Of a stretch of 64,000 nucleotides of DNA, positions 22,965 through 33,158 are shown piece by piece. A program made the translations under genes and the position numbers. Every line of letters starts with the position of its first letter. Within the stretch, counting starts at the first letter, position 1. The stretch comes from Peristeroidobacter soli. Its GTDB lineage: Bacteria > Pseudomonadota > Gammaproteobacteria > Steroidobacterales > Steroidobacteraceae. The stretch covers positions 186,001 through 250,000 of the forward strand of contig NZ_RYEV01000005.1 of assembly GCF_004138485.1 (NCBI RefSeq). The letters are read 5' to 3'. The notes under the pieces are model-generated. The model was not told where the DNA came from. It saw only the letters and a program-made list of their open reading frames with translations, and did not search any database.

Positions 22965-23221
22965 TGAGCACCGCTCCAGCCGTAGGACAGCTCCGGTGGC
23001 GCTGCCGCCGGGGCATGCGCGAGTTGGATGTGCTGCTCGAACGCTATCTCCAGGAACGGTATCCTTCCGCCCCGGCTGCCGAACAACAGGCCTTCGTAGC
23101 ATTGCTCGAGGCGCCAGACCCGCAGCTGTTCGCCTACGTAGTGCAACGAGAGGTCCCGGACGATCCGGATTGGGCGCATGTCATTGCCAAGCTTCGCAAC
23201 CCCAACCCTGCTGACGATTGA
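22964..23221 (+). CDS. sdhE: FAD assembly factor SdhE
   Basis: SdhE (CptB, YgfY; SDH5 family) promotes covalent flavinylation of SdhA. The 85-residue protein contains the family motif RGMRELD (RGxxE) at about residues 17-23, needed for SdhA contact, and FAYVVQREVPDDPDW further on. ATG 22964 overlaps the sdhB stop, and the 3' end overlaps ygfX. Its position right after sdhB fits its role better than the alternative view as the antitoxin CptB. Confidence 0.93.
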   Translation: MSTAPAVGQLRWRCRRGMRELDVLLERYLQERYPSAPAAEQQAFVALLEAPDPQLFAYVVQREVPDDPDWAHVIAKLRNPNPADD

Positions 23222-23630
23222 CGTACGGAGCCGCCGCTCCGAGCGTCGGCTCGGCATGCTCGCGTTCGGGGGCGTGGCCGCGGCCACTTATCTATTGTCG
23301 CTGCCTCTCGTGGCGGCCGTGCTCTTGTTCGTGACTGCGTCCGCCATCGTGATGGTCGGCTTGCAGTGGCAAGGATGGCTGGGCGGTGACGAGCGGCTGA
23401 CGGCTGTCAGCTGGATGTCGGACGGCCGTTGGGTGCTGAGCAGCGCCAATCGGAAAAATATTCCCGCCACCTTGTCCGCCGGCACGCGCGTCGGCCGCCG
23501 CTGGCTGTGGCTTCGTTGGCACACCGGTCGGGGGCAGCGCTCGATGCTGCTGCTGACGGGGGACGCACTACCCGCAGAAATCCGTCGTTTGAGCGTGCGT
23601 TTGCGACTGGAATCGGTCCCGGCGACATGA
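23178..23630 (+). CDS. ygfX: YgfX-like inner-membrane protein
   Basis: This 150-residue protein follows sdhE, as E. coli ygfX (cptA) does. It has a short N-terminal cytoplasmic part, two close membrane helices at about residues 31-63 and a C-terminal soluble domain with a MSDGRWVL...LRWHTGRG pattern resembling the DUF1434/YgfX family. E. coli YgfX has been described as a toxin acting on FtsZ/MreB, although that is debated. ATG 23178 gives a 44-base overlap with sdhE; a shorter start is possible. Assignment leans on position and topology. Confidence 0.75.
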   Translation: MSLPSFATPTLLTIDVRSRRSERRLGMLAFGGVAAATYLLSLPLVAAVLLFVTASAIVMVGLQWQGWLGGDERLTAVSWMSDGRWVLSSANRKNIPATLSAGTRVGRRWLWLRWHTGRGQRSMLLLTGDALPAEIRRLSVRLRLESVPAT

Positions 23631-23688
23631 TTATTGATCCCGGTCACGCAATCGGTCAGCAAGTGTTCAGGAACACTTATGTCGCAGC

Positions 23689-23715
23689 GAACTTTCGCGC
23701 GGCTCATCAGTCTAT
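23689..23715 (+). promoter_or_regulatory. Putative RpoE (sigma-E) autoregulatory promoter
   Basis: GAACTT at 23689-23694 and TCTAT at 23711-23715 are 16 bases apart, closely matching the sigma-E consensus GGAACTT-N15/16-TCTRA. It lies 60 bases before the rpoE TTG start, where E. coli and Pseudomonas rpoE/algU carry an autoregulated sigma-E promoter. This suggests positive feedback of the operon by its own sigma factor. Confidence 0.65.
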
Positions 23716-23775
23716 GAGGGCAGTTGTAGCGTTGCCGACGAGCGCGCTTCCGCCAGCAGGGCCGGGAGCGGGCGC

Positions 23776-24381
23776 TTGACGACCGACCCGACCAATGCAA
23801 CGGACGATACCGACCAGGAACTGGTCCGGCGGGTCCAGGCGGGCGACCAGACGGCGTTCAACCTGCTGGTGCTGAAATACCAGCATCGGGTGTTGAAGCT
23901 GGTGGGCCGCTTCGTCAACGACCAGGCCGAGGCCGAGGACGTCGCCCAGGAGGCGTTCCTCAAGGCGTATCGGGCGTTGGCATCGTTTCGTGGCGATAGC
24001 GCGTTCTATACATGGCTGTATCGGATCGCGATCAACACCGCCAAGAACGCGCTGGTGTCGCAACGCCGCCGGCCGGTGGACTTCGATCTGGATCTGCAGG
24101 ATCCGGAGCAGTACGACCGGCATGCGAAATTGAAGGAAGTGGACACTCCCGAAGGAGTGCTGCTGACGGATGAGATTCGCGCCGTGGTCGAGGAGGCCAT
24201 GGAGCAACTGCCCGAAGACCTGCGCACCGCCATCGTGCTGCGCGAGTTGGAAGGATTGTCGTACGAGGAGATCGCCGAAGCGATGGATTGTCCGGTGGGT
24301 ACGGTGCGGTCCCGGATTTTCCGGGCGCGCGAGGCCATCGACAAGAAGCTGAAGCCCTTGCTCGACGGACCTGTGGACTGA
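23776..24381 (+). CDS. rpoE: RNA polymerase sigma factor RpoE (AlgU-type ECF)
   Basis: This 201-residue ECF sigma factor controls the envelope stress response. Region 2 is seen in AFNLLVLKYQHRVLKLVGRF and AFLKAYRALASFRGDSAFYTW; region 4 in LPEDLRTAIVLRELEGLSYEEIAEAM with the helix-turn-helix CPVGTVRSRIFRARE. The start is TTG at 23776, preceded by GGGAG; the nearby ATG is out of frame. It heads an operon with its anti-sigma factor rseA and the regulator rseB. Confidence 0.95.
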   Translation: MTTDPTNATDDTDQELVRRVQAGDQTAFNLLVLKYQHRVLKLVGRFVNDQAEAEDVAQEAFLKAYRALASFRGDSAFYTWLYRIAINTAKNALVSQRRRPVDFDLDLQDPEQYDRHAKLKEVDTPEGVLLTDEIRAVVEEAMEQLPEDLRTAIVLRELEGLSYEEIAEAMDCPVGTVRSRIFRAREAIDKKLKPLLDGPVD

Positions 24382-24418
24382 GCCGTTCGAAGTCGATTTG
24401 AGTTATCGTGGTGACAGC

Positions 24419-25117
24419 ATGACGGATGCTCTGAACGAACAGCTTTCTGCCTGCCTGGACGGCGAATTGCCGCCGGCGGAGCTCGACCTGCTGTTGAAGC
24501 GGGTGGGGCGGGAAGCTGAGCTGCGTGCCGCCATCGGCCGCTACTCGCTGATCGGCGAGGCGATGCGGGCCGAACGCCCGGCGGTCGCTTCCCGCGATTT
24601 CGCCAGCAAGGTGATGGCCGCGGTGGCCGCCGAGCCGGCCGAGGCTCAGACCCAGGCGCCGATCGCTCGACCGGCTGCCGCTCCCGCACCGGCCGTTGCG
24701 CGCACTTCCAGGATTTCTCCCGCCGCGATTCGTTTCCTGCGTCCCGCGGCCGGCATGGCCATCGCCGCCGGTGTCGCGGCCGTCGCCGTGCTCACGATGC
24801 AGCCGATGGGGCAGCCGGATGTCATGCCGGTGAATGCGCCGCTGGTCGCGGCCAATACGCCTGCTGCCAATGAGGCGACCGTCACCAGCGATACAGCGTC
24901 GAGCTACGTGGTGCCGACCTCGACCACTCAGTCCGCGTTCATTCCGGCGACCCGTCTGACCAACTACGTGGTCGCGCACAGCGAATATTCCTCGCCGCTC
25001 GGCCGTCGCTCGGTGCTGAGCGGAGTGCTGGCCGAGGACGCGGAGGCCGAAGCCCTCGAGTCCGGCGAAGCCGAAGTGAAGATTTCCGTTGGCGACGACG
25101 GCTCCACGGAACGTTGA
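24419..25117 (+). CDS. rseA: Anti-sigma-E factor RseA/MucA
   Basis: RseA holds RpoE at the inner membrane until cleaved by DegS-type and RseP proteases. The 232-residue protein has an N-terminal sigma-binding domain (EQLSACLDGELPPAELDLLL, residues 7-26), an Ala/Pro linker, one membrane helix at about 109-127 and a periplasmic domain with NYVVAHSEYSSPLGRR (182-197), the RseB-binding region of MucA/RseA. ATG 24419 is preferred over a start seven codons upstream. The stop overlaps the rseB start. Confidence 0.9.
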   Translation: MTDALNEQLSACLDGELPPAELDLLLKRVGREAELRAAIGRYSLIGEAMRAERPAVASRDFASKVMAAVAAEPAEAQTQAPIARPAAAPAPAVARTSRISPAAIRFLRPAAGMAIAAGVAAVAVLTMQPMGQPDVMPVNAPLVAANTPAANEATVTSDTASSYVVPTSTTQSAFIPATRLTNYVVAHSEYSSPLGRRSVLSGVLAEDAEAEALESGEAEVKISVGDDGSTER

Positions 25118-26178
25118 TGGCCTCTCTGCGCGCCACTGGTCTGATCGCCGCACTGCTCGCCGTGGCGTCCGCGGCGAATGCCGGGGATCGTGAAGCCCGT
25201 GAATGGCTGGAGCGCATGTCCGAGGCGCTCGCGACCCGCAATTACGAAGGCCGTTTCTTCCACATGCGCGATTCGCGCCGCGAGTCGATGCGGATCTATC
25301 ACCGCGTCGACAAGGGCAAGGTGACCGAGCGCCTGGTGGCACTCGACGGCAGCGGCCGCGAGATCATTCGCAATCAGACCGAAGTGGTGTGTTATCTGCC
25401 GGACCGTCGCACGGTGCTGGTCGAGAAGCGCACTGACGACAATACATTGCTTGCCGCGGTGCCGGCGTACAACGAGGAGCTCGAGGCTCACTACAACATC
25501 GAGCGCGGGCCGTTCACGAAGGCGTTGGGCCGTCGCACTCAAGTGATCAACGTCACGCCGCGCGATCAATTCCGTTATGGCTATCGCCTGTGGCTGGATG
25601 ACGAGACGGCCATGCCGCTGAAGTCGCAGCTGTGCGATCGCGACGGCAACGTCATCGAACAGATCCTGTTCGCGGAATTGAACTTCCGCGACCGCATTCC
25701 CGCCGACAGCCTCAAGCCATCCGTTTCCGGCGAAGGTTTTCGCTGGATCCGACAGGACGTGCAGCCGCAGCTGGCTGCGGGTCAGGTCGCAGGGTGGGGC
25801 GTGATTCGCCTGCCCGCGGGCTTCCGGCTGACGGCGTGGCGCATTCAATTGATCGCCGGCTCCAAGGTCCCGGTCCAGCACTTGGTGTATTCGGACGGGC
25901 TGGCGTCGGTCTCAGTCTTCATCGAGCCGACTGATCCGCAGGCTGCGCCCTTGAGCGGGCTGGCCAAAGTGGGAGCCGCCTTTGCCTTCTCGCGCGCGAT
26001 GGATGGCCACCAGGTCACCGCTGTAGGCGAAGTACCGCCAGCCACACTGGAGGCGATTGCCGCCGGCGTGACCAAGGATGAAGCTGCCCGGAGCGGTCCC
26101 ACGCCCGCGACGCCGGTGCCGCCGGCAGCCTCGCAGCCCAACCACCATCCCGCCGGGCCGCCGCCTCCTCAGCAATGA
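25117..26178 (+). CDS. rseB: Sigma-E regulatory protein RseB/MucB
   Basis: RseB binds the periplasmic domain of RseA and shields it from cleavage until displaced by mislocalised lipopolysaccharide. The 353-residue protein has a signal peptide ending near AANAGDREA, an N-terminal LolA-like domain (LERMSEALATRNYEGRFFHMR, then RLVALDGSGREIIRN) and a C-terminal domain, then a Pro/Ala-rich tail. The gene overlaps rseA (TGATG) and the next gene (ATGA). mucD/degP, often found next in such operons, is missing. Confidence 0.92.
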   Translation: MASLRATGLIAALLAVASAANAGDREAREWLERMSEALATRNYEGRFFHMRDSRRESMRIYHRVDKGKVTERLVALDGSGREIIRNQTEVVCYLPDRRTVLVEKRTDDNTLLAAVPAYNEELEAHYNIERGPFTKALGRRTQVINVTPRDQFRYGYRLWLDDETAMPLKSQLCDRDGNVIEQILFAELNFRDRIPADSLKPSVSGEGFRWIRQDVQPQLAAGQVAGWGVIRLPAGFRLTAWRIQLIAGSKVPVQHLVYSDGLASVSVFIEPTDPQAAPLSGLAKVGAAFAFSRAMDGHQVTAVGEVPPATLEAIAAGVTKDEAARSGPTPATPVPPAASQPNHHPAGPPPPQQ

Positions 26179-26411
26179 CGACTTGGACGGTGCTGAGCCG
26201 CGCCGAATGCAGCCTGTGCGACCAGTTGCTGGCCGAGCTGGCCGGGGAGCTGAGCCCCGAAGAGGCCGCCACCGTCCAGGTGGTGGACGTCGACAGCGAC
26301 CCCGAACTGGTCCGTAAATACGGTCACCGCGTGCCAGTTCTGCTGGCCGACGACGACTTCGTCTGCGACTACCGCCTGGACCGGGCGCGGGTCCGGGCCA
26401 TCGCCGGGTAG
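26175..26411 (+). CDS. Glutaredoxin-like protein (DUF836 family)
   Basis: This 78-residue protein has a thioredoxin fold with a CSLC redox motif at residues 13-16 (RAECSLCDQLL) and a cis-Pro-type VPVLL segment, typical of the glutaredoxin-like DUF836 family. Its substrate is unknown. It starts within the rseB stop (ATGA) and sits between rseB and lepA, where the family is also found in related genomes. Confidence 0.85.
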   Translation: MTTWTVLSRAECSLCDQLLAELAGELSPEEAATVQVVDVDSDPELVRKYGHRVPVLLADDDFVCDYRLDRARVRAIAG

Positions 26412-26451
26412 CCGGCCGCGCAATACGCCCGACGCCGGGCGCCAACCCCGC

Positions 26452-26457
26452 TATAAT
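26452..26457 (+). promoter_or_regulatory. Perfect TATAAT -10 box before lepA
   Basis: TATAAT at 26452-26457 lies 48 bases before the lepA start in an otherwise GC-rich gap. No good -35 hexamer exists 16-18 bases upstream (CCGACG at the 17-base spacing), so it may be an activator-dependent promoter or chance. If used, it would let lepA-lepB be transcribed apart from the rpoE operon. Confidence 0.35.
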
Positions 26458-26504
26458 CCGCCGCCGCTGGCCAGTCCCCGGCCAGCAATTACAAGCCCTT
26501 GCAG

Positions 26505-28307
<1,803 letters not shown>

Positions 28308-28318
28308 ACGGACAAAGC

Positions 28319-29119
28319 ATGATCTTCGACTTCTCTTTCATTCTGGTCGCGGCGACGTTGCTGACCGGCCTGATCTGGGGCATCGATTCGGTGGCCTTCA
28401 AACCGCAGCGGGTGGCCGCGGCCGGCGCCAAGGGCATCGCGCCCGACAACATTCGCGAGCCGCTGGTGGTCGAGTACGCACGCTCGTTCTTCCCGGTCAT
28501 CCTGATCGTGCTGGTGATCCGCTCGTTCCTGTTCGAGCCGTTCCGCATTCCTTCCGATTCGATGATGCCGACGCTGCTCGACGGCGACTTCATCTTCGTC
28601 AACAAGTTCTCCTACGGCCTGCGACTGCCGGTGGTCAATTCCAAGATCGTCTCGATCGGCGATCCGCAGCGCGGCGACGTGATCGTGTTCCGGCTGCCGA
28701 AGGATCCGGCCACCAACTACATCAAGCGGCTGGTCGGCCTGCCGGGCGATCACATCGTGGTGCGCGGGCAGAATCTCTATATCAACGGCGAGCGCGTGCC
28801 GGTCGACTTCAACGGCACCTACACCGGCCCGGGCGAGCGTGGCGAGACGCTGGGCACCGAGCATCTGGGCAACGTCGACCACCATGTGCTGTACATCCCG
28901 AGCCGGATGGACGGCGAGGGCCGCGACTACGACCAGGTGGTGCCGGCCGGGCACTACTTCTTCATGGGCGACAACCGGGACAACAGCAAGGACAGCCGCT
29001 TTTTCGAAGTCGGCTTCGTGCCCGAGCGCAACCTGGTGGGCAAGGCGGTCCGGATCTGGCTCAACTGGGACCTGCCGAACGCGCCAATTTGGGACCGGAT
29101 CGGCGCTCCAATCCGCTGA
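28319..29119 (+). CDS. lepB: Signal peptidase I
   Basis: LepB removes signal peptides from Sec- and Tat-exported proteins at the periplasmic face of the inner membrane. The 266-residue protein has two N-terminal membrane helices (about 3-22 and 57-72), then the catalytic Ser81 in PSDSMMPTL and the general base Lys136 in NYIKRLVGLPGD, and the late MGDNRDNSKDSR motif. ATG 28319 is used; a longer open frame inside lepA is spurious. Confidence 0.95.
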   Translation: MIFDFSFILVAATLLTGLIWGIDSVAFKPQRVAAAGAKGIAPDNIREPLVVEYARSFFPVILIVLVIRSFLFEPFRIPSDSMMPTLLDGDFIFVNKFSYGLRLPVVNSKIVSIGDPQRGDVIVFRLPKDPATNYIKRLVGLPGDHIVVRGQNLYINGERVPVDFNGTYTGPGERGETLGTEHLGNVDHHVLYIPSRMDGEGRDYDQVVPAGHYFFMGDNRDNSKDSRFFEVGFVPERNLVGKAVRIWLNWDLPNAPIWDRIGAPIR

Positions 29120-29178
29120 TTGGAGTATCTTGCGCGCCATGCTGGCCTGTATTCGGCCTGTTTAGCGGAGTTCGGAGC

Positions 29179-29559
29179 ATGCGTTCTCGTCAGCGTGGCG
29201 CTACGGCCCTCGGTATCCTGACCATCGTCGCCATCGTGGGCTTCGGCCTCTATGCCGTGGTGAGGCTGGTACCCCTGTATATGGAGTACCTGGCGGTGGT
29301 CCGCGCGCTGGAGCAGACCGCCAAGGACGACCCGGGCGGCAACCCGCAGAGCCTGCGCACCTCGCTGAGTCGGCGCTGGACGGTCGAAGACATCAACAGC
29401 ATCGATTACAAGGACATCGAGATCAAGCGCCAGGGCAACGGCTTTACCATGCGGGCCTGGTATCGCGCCGAGGCGCCGTTTATCTCCAACATCTCGCTGG
29501 TCGTCGACTTCGACAAAACTGTCGCCGTGGGCTCTGGAGCCACGGTGCCGGGGACCTGA
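29179..29559 (+). CDS. DUF4845 membrane protein
   Basis: This 126-residue protein has a short basic N-terminus, RSRQRGATALGIL, resembling a pilin-like prepilin start, one membrane helix at about residues 9-27 and a C-terminal extracytoplasmic domain with the KDIEIKRQGNGF segment. It belongs to the DUF4845 family, regularly found between lepB and rnc, with unknown function. Position suggests a link to protein export or to RNase III expression, but nothing in the sequence proves it. Confidence 0.85.
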   Translation: MRSRQRGATALGILTIVAIVGFGLYAVVRLVPLYMEYLAVVRALEQTAKDDPGGNPQSLRTSLSRRWTVEDINSIDYKDIEIKRQGNGFTMRAWYRAEAPFISNISLVVDFDKTVAVGSGATVPGT

Positions 29560-29565
29560 TCCGCA

Positions 29566-30258
29566 TTGAAGACCGCTCGCGAATGGCTGCGTGACAAGCT
29601 TGGCTACGAGTGCCGCGACCCGGCTCTGCTCGAGTCCGCGCTCACTCATCGCAGCGCCGGCGGTTCGCACAACGAACGGCTGGAGTTCCTGGGCGACGCG
29701 GTGCTCAACTGCGTGGTCGCCAAGCTCGTGTTCCATGAATTCGCCAGTGCCGACGAAGGCGACCTGTCCCGGTTCCGCGCCAGCCTGGTGAGCGGCGAAG
29801 CGCTGGCCGTGATCGCCGCCGAGATCGATCTCGGCAGTCAATTGCGACTGGGCTCGGGCGAGCTGAAGTCCGGCGGTTTCCGACGCAAATCCATTCTGGC
29901 CGATGCCCTGGAGGCGCTGTTCGGCGCCGTTTATCTCGACGGCGGCTTCGACGCCGCGGCCGGGGTGATCGAGCGGCTGTTCGTGCCGCGGCTGGACCGG
30001 CTGCCGAGCGCGGCCGAGCTGAAAGATCCCAAGACGCGTCTGCAGGAGGCGTTGCAGGCACGCGGATTGCCCTTGCCTTCATACGCAGTCGAATCCATCT
30101 CCGGCGAGGCGCACAATCAAGTTTTCCAGGTGCGCTGCTCGGTCAGCTCGCTGGGCCTGAAAGTCTCGGCGAGCGGTGCCAGCCGTCGCCGCGCGGAGCA
30201 GGCCGCCGCGCAACTGTTGTTGGCTGCATTTAACGAGAGCCAGGGAGTCTCCTCCTGA
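29566..30258 (+). CDS. rnc: Ribonuclease III
   Basis: RNase III cleaves double-stranded RNA, including the 30S rRNA precursor. The 230-residue protein has the signature HNERLEFLGDAVL at about residues 35-47, the second catalytic acidic residues in the KSILADALEALFGAVYLDGG segment and a C-terminal double-stranded RNA-binding domain (DPKTRLQEALQARG onward). The start is TTG 29566, six bases after the DUF4845 stop. Era, which acts in 16S maturation, is encoded next. Confidence 0.95.
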   Translation: MKTAREWLRDKLGYECRDPALLESALTHRSAGGSHNERLEFLGDAVLNCVVAKLVFHEFASADEGDLSRFRASLVSGEALAVIAAEIDLGSQLRLGSGELKSGGFRRKSILADALEALFGAVYLDGGFDAAAGVIERLFVPRLDRLPSAAELKDPKTRLQEALQARGLPLPSYAVESISGEAHNQVFQVRCSVSSLGLKVSASGASRRRAEQAAAQLLLAAFNESQGVSS

Positions 30259-30300
30259 GGAGCCCGGTTCTGATGACCTTTGGATTGATGAGTAAGCGCC

Positions 30301-31269
30301 ATGCACGAAGATCCCCCTGAGCTCGACGACAGCGACGACGGCGACGATGAGTTCGAAGCCGTGACGGGCGCCAGCGTCCCGCCGAACTATCGCTGCGGTT
30401 TTGCCGCCATCGTGGGCCGGCCCAACGTCGGCAAGTCGACGCTGCTGAACGCGATGCTCCATCGCAAGGTGAGCATCGTCAGCCCCAAGCCGCAGACCAC
30501 GCGTCATCGCATCCTGGGCATCCTGACTCGTGCCGAGGACCAGATCATTTTCGTCGACACGCCCGGCATTCATTCCGGCGCGCGTCGTGCCATGAACCGT
30601 CACATGAACCGCGCCGCGCTGTCGTCGCTGGCGGATGCCGACATCAATCTGTTCGTGGTCGAGTCGTTGAGCTGGAGCGAAGAGGACCAGCGCGTGCTCG
30701 AGGCGCTGAAGCAGCAGAAGCGTCCCATCATTCTGGTGCTCAGCAAGGTCGACAAGGTGCAGCCGCGCGAGCGCATGCTGCCGTTCATCCAGGAGATGAA
30801 CCGGCGCGCCGAGTTCGTCGAGGTGGTGCCGCTGTCGGCGCAGAAGGGCAGCAATCTGGATGAGCTGCCGTCGATCATCGCCAAGCACTTGCCGCTCGGG
30901 CCGCCGCATTTCCCGCCGGATCAGGTCACCGATCGCAGCCCGGAATTCCAGGCCGCCGAGATCGTGCGCGAGAAACTCACATTGCGCCTGCGGCAGGAAC
31001 TGCCGTACGGCCTGACCGTCGCGCTCGAGCAGTTCAAGGAAGAAGACGGCCGGCTGCTGGTCAACGCCGTCATCTGGGTCGAACGCACCGGCCAGAAAGC
31101 CATCGTCATCGGTCAGGGCGGCGCGCAGCTGAAGGAAGTGGGGCGCTCGGCGCGCATCGAGATGTCCAATCTGTTCGGCCAGCCCGTGCACCTGGAGCTG
31201 TGGGTGAAGGTCAAGGAGAACTGGTCGGACAACGAGATGGCGCTGAAGCAGCTGGGCTACGAAATGTAA
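30301..31269 (+). CDS. era: GTPase Era
   Basis: Era is an essential GTPase that binds the 3' end of 16S rRNA during 30S assembly. The 322-residue protein has G1 GRPNVGKST at 39-47, G3 DTPG, G4 SKVD and a C-terminal KH domain (VIGQGGAQLKEVGRSARIEM). A very acidic N-terminal extension of about 28 residues (DDSDDGDDEFE) is absent from E. coli Era. It sits between rnc and recO as usual. Confidence 0.95.
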   Translation: MHEDPPELDDSDDGDDEFEAVTGASVPPNYRCGFAAIVGRPNVGKSTLLNAMLHRKVSIVSPKPQTTRHRILGILTRAEDQIIFVDTPGIHSGARRAMNRHMNRAALSSLADADINLFVVESLSWSEEDQRVLEALKQQKRPIILVLSKVDKVQPRERMLPFIQEMNRRAEFVEVVPLSAQKGSNLDELPSIIAKHLPLGPPHFPPDQVTDRSPEFQAAEIVREKLTLRLRQELPYGLTVALEQFKEEDGRLLVNAVIWVERTGQKAIVIGQGGAQLKEVGRSARIEMSNLFGQPVHLELWVKVKENWSDNEMALKQLGYEM

Positions 31270-31275
31270 GCCGCC

Positions 31276-32007
31276 GTGAGCGACGCTCGCCGCATCCAGT
31301 TACAACCTGCTTACGTGCTGCATCACCGGCCGTATCGAGATACGAGCCGGATTCTCGAGTTGTTCACCAGAGATCACGGGCGCGTCTCGGTCTTCGCCCG
31401 TGGCGCGCGCGGCGGCACCAAAGCCGGCGCGTCGCTGCTGCCCATTTTGCAGCCTTTCAATCGTCTGCTCGTTTCCTGGAGCGGCAAGGGCGAGGCGGGC
31501 CAGCTCACCGGCGCCGAGTTCGATGGCGCGATGACGCCGTTGCCGGCGGACCGGCTGGTCCACGGCTTCTACTTGAACGAGCTACTGCTGAAGCTGTTCG
31601 CGCGTCACGACAGCCATCCCGACGTGTTCGCTCTGTATGCCCAGACCATGGAACAGTTGAAGCGCGAGGACGCGATCCGTCCCTTGCGTCTGTTCGAAAA
31701 ACGCCTGCTCGACGCCATCGGCTACGGTCTCGCTCTGGAGCGCGATGCCCACGACGGCTCGGAGCTGGATCCGGGGGCGACCTATCATTACCGGATCGAG
31801 CAGGGGCCGGTGCGTGTCGAAGGCGTCGATGAGAATGCCGTGGTTTATTCAGGCGCAATGCTGCTGTCCCTGGCGCGCGAGGAGTTGTCCGACGCGACGG
31901 TGTGCGCCGAGGCCCGCCGCCTGTTGCGGGCGGCTCTGGATCGCTGCCTGGATGGCCGCGAGCTGCGCACGCGACAAGTCATGCTGGCATTGAGAAAGGG
32001 AAAATGA
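31276..32007 (+). CDS. recO: DNA repair protein RecO
   Basis: RecO works with RecF and RecR to load RecA on SSB-coated single-stranded DNA. The 243-residue protein starts with GTG at 31276 and has an N-terminal OB fold (PAYVLHHRPYRDTSRILELFTRDHGRV) followed by an alpha-helical C-terminal domain. The four-Cys zinc motif present in some RecO proteins is not visible, as in E. coli. It lies in the rnc-era-recO-pdxJ-acpS run. Confidence 0.93.
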   Translation: MSDARRIQLQPAYVLHHRPYRDTSRILELFTRDHGRVSVFARGARGGTKAGASLLPILQPFNRLLVSWSGKGEAGQLTGAEFDGAMTPLPADRLVHGFYLNELLLKLFARHDSHPDVFALYAQTMEQLKREDAIRPLRLFEKRLLDAIGYGLALERDAHDGSELDPGATYHYRIEQGPVRVEGVDENAVVYSGAMLLSLAREELSDATVCAEARRLLRAALDRCLDGRELRTRQVMLALRKGK

Positions 32008-32019
32008 CAGCATTCTCAA

Positions 32020-32748
32020 ATGCTTCACCTCGGTGTAAATGTCGATCACGTGGCCACGCTGCGTCAGGCGCGCGGCACTACCTATCCTGATCCGTTGTTC
32101 GCGGCGTTGATCGCCGAACAGGCCGGCGCGGACAGCATCACCATCCATCTGCGCGAAGACCGTCGGCATATCCAGGACCGCGATGTCCGCATGTGCAAGG
32201 ACGCGCTGCAGACGCGGCTGAACCTGGAAATGGCGACCACCGACGAGATGGTCCGCATCGCCCTGGAAGTGCGGCCCCCGGATGTGTGCCTGGTGCCGGA
32301 GAAGCGCACCGAAGTCACGACCGAAGGCGGTCTGGACGTGCTCGGCCAGCTGGATTCGTTGAAGAAGGTCTGCGCACGGCTGGGCGACGCGGGCATTCGA
32401 GTTTCGTTGTTCATCGATCCGGAGCCCGCGCAACTGGAAGCCGCCGTGCGCGTCGGCGCACCGGTCGTCGAGCTGCACACCGGTGCCTATGCGGAAGCGA
32501 ACCCGAAGCATCAGGCGAAAGAGCTCAACCGCATCGAGGTCGCTGCCCGCTACGGCGCCAAGCTCGGGCTGACCGTGCATGCGGGGCACGGCTTGCACTA
32601 TCACAACGTGCATCCCATCGCCGCCATTCCCGAGATCGTCGAGTTGAACATCGGACACGCCATCGTCGCGCACGCCGTGATTCACGGCATGGCGCCGGCG
32701 GTCTCGGAGATGAAACGCCTGATGCTGCAGGCCCGAGCCGGGCGGTGA
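32020..32748 (+). CDS. pdxJ: Pyridoxine 5'-phosphate synthase
   Basis: PdxJ condenses 1-deoxy-D-xylulose-5-phosphate with 3-amino-2-oxopropyl phosphate to form pyridoxine 5'-phosphate, the closing step of vitamin B6 synthesis via DXP. The 242-residue TIM-barrel protein has the [16 protein letters not shown] start, the [17 protein letters not shown] phosphate-binding region and the [11 protein letters not shown] segment. Its stop overlaps the acpS GTG start. Confidence 0.96.
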   Translation: MLHLGVNVDHVATLRQARGTTYPDPLFAALIAEQAGADSITIHLREDRRHIQDRDVRMCKDALQTRLNLEMATTDEMVRIALEVRPPDVCLVPEKRTEVTTEGGLDVLGQLDSLKKVCARLGDAGIRVSLFIDPEPAQLEAAVRVGAPVVELHTGAYAEANPKHQAKELNRIEVAARYGAKLGLTVHAGHGLHYHNVHPIAAIPEIVELNIGHAIVAHAVIHGMAPAVSEMKRLMLQARAGR

Positions 32749-33128
32749 TCTTCGGCATCGGCACGGACATCGTGCAGATCCAGCGCATCGAGCGGCTGCA
32801 CGAGAAGTTCGGCGAGCGCTTTGTCGAACGACTGCTGATGCCCGCCGAAGCCGATGCGTATCGCGCACAGAGCCGTCACGACCGTTTTCTCGCCATGCGT
32901 TTCGCCGCCAAGGAAGCCATCGTCAAAGCCATGGGCACCGGCTTCCGGCACGGCCTGTGGATCCGCGATGTGGGCGTGGCCGCCAACGAGTACGGCCGGC
33001 CCGGCATCATCTGGTCCGAGCGCGGCCAGCGGATGCGTGAGCAGCTCGGCATCGGCGAGGGTCACATCACGCTCACCGACGAAGCGGGCCTGGTGGTCGC
33101 GGTCGCCGTGTTGATGCGTCGGATTTAA
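32745..33128 (+). CDS. acpS: Holo-[acyl-carrier-protein] synthase
   Basis: AcpS transfers 4'-phosphopantetheine from CoA to apo-ACP. The 127-residue protein has the [12 protein letters not shown] motif with the metal-binding Asp at the N-terminus and [15 protein letters not shown] with the second acidic ligand at about 55-68. The start is GTG 32745 overlapping the pdxJ stop; a longer open frame within pdxJ is spurious. The gene ends the rpoE-to-acpS block. Confidence 0.94.
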   Translation: MIFGIGTDIVQIQRIERLHEKFGERFVERLLMPAEADAYRAQSRHDRFLAMRFAAKEAIVKAMGTGFRHGLWIRDVGVAANEYGRPGIIWSERGQRMREQLGIGEGHITLTDEAGLVVAVAVLMRRI

Positions 33129-33158
33129 ATTCACTCAGCGCAGCCGAGGCGCGACTCC

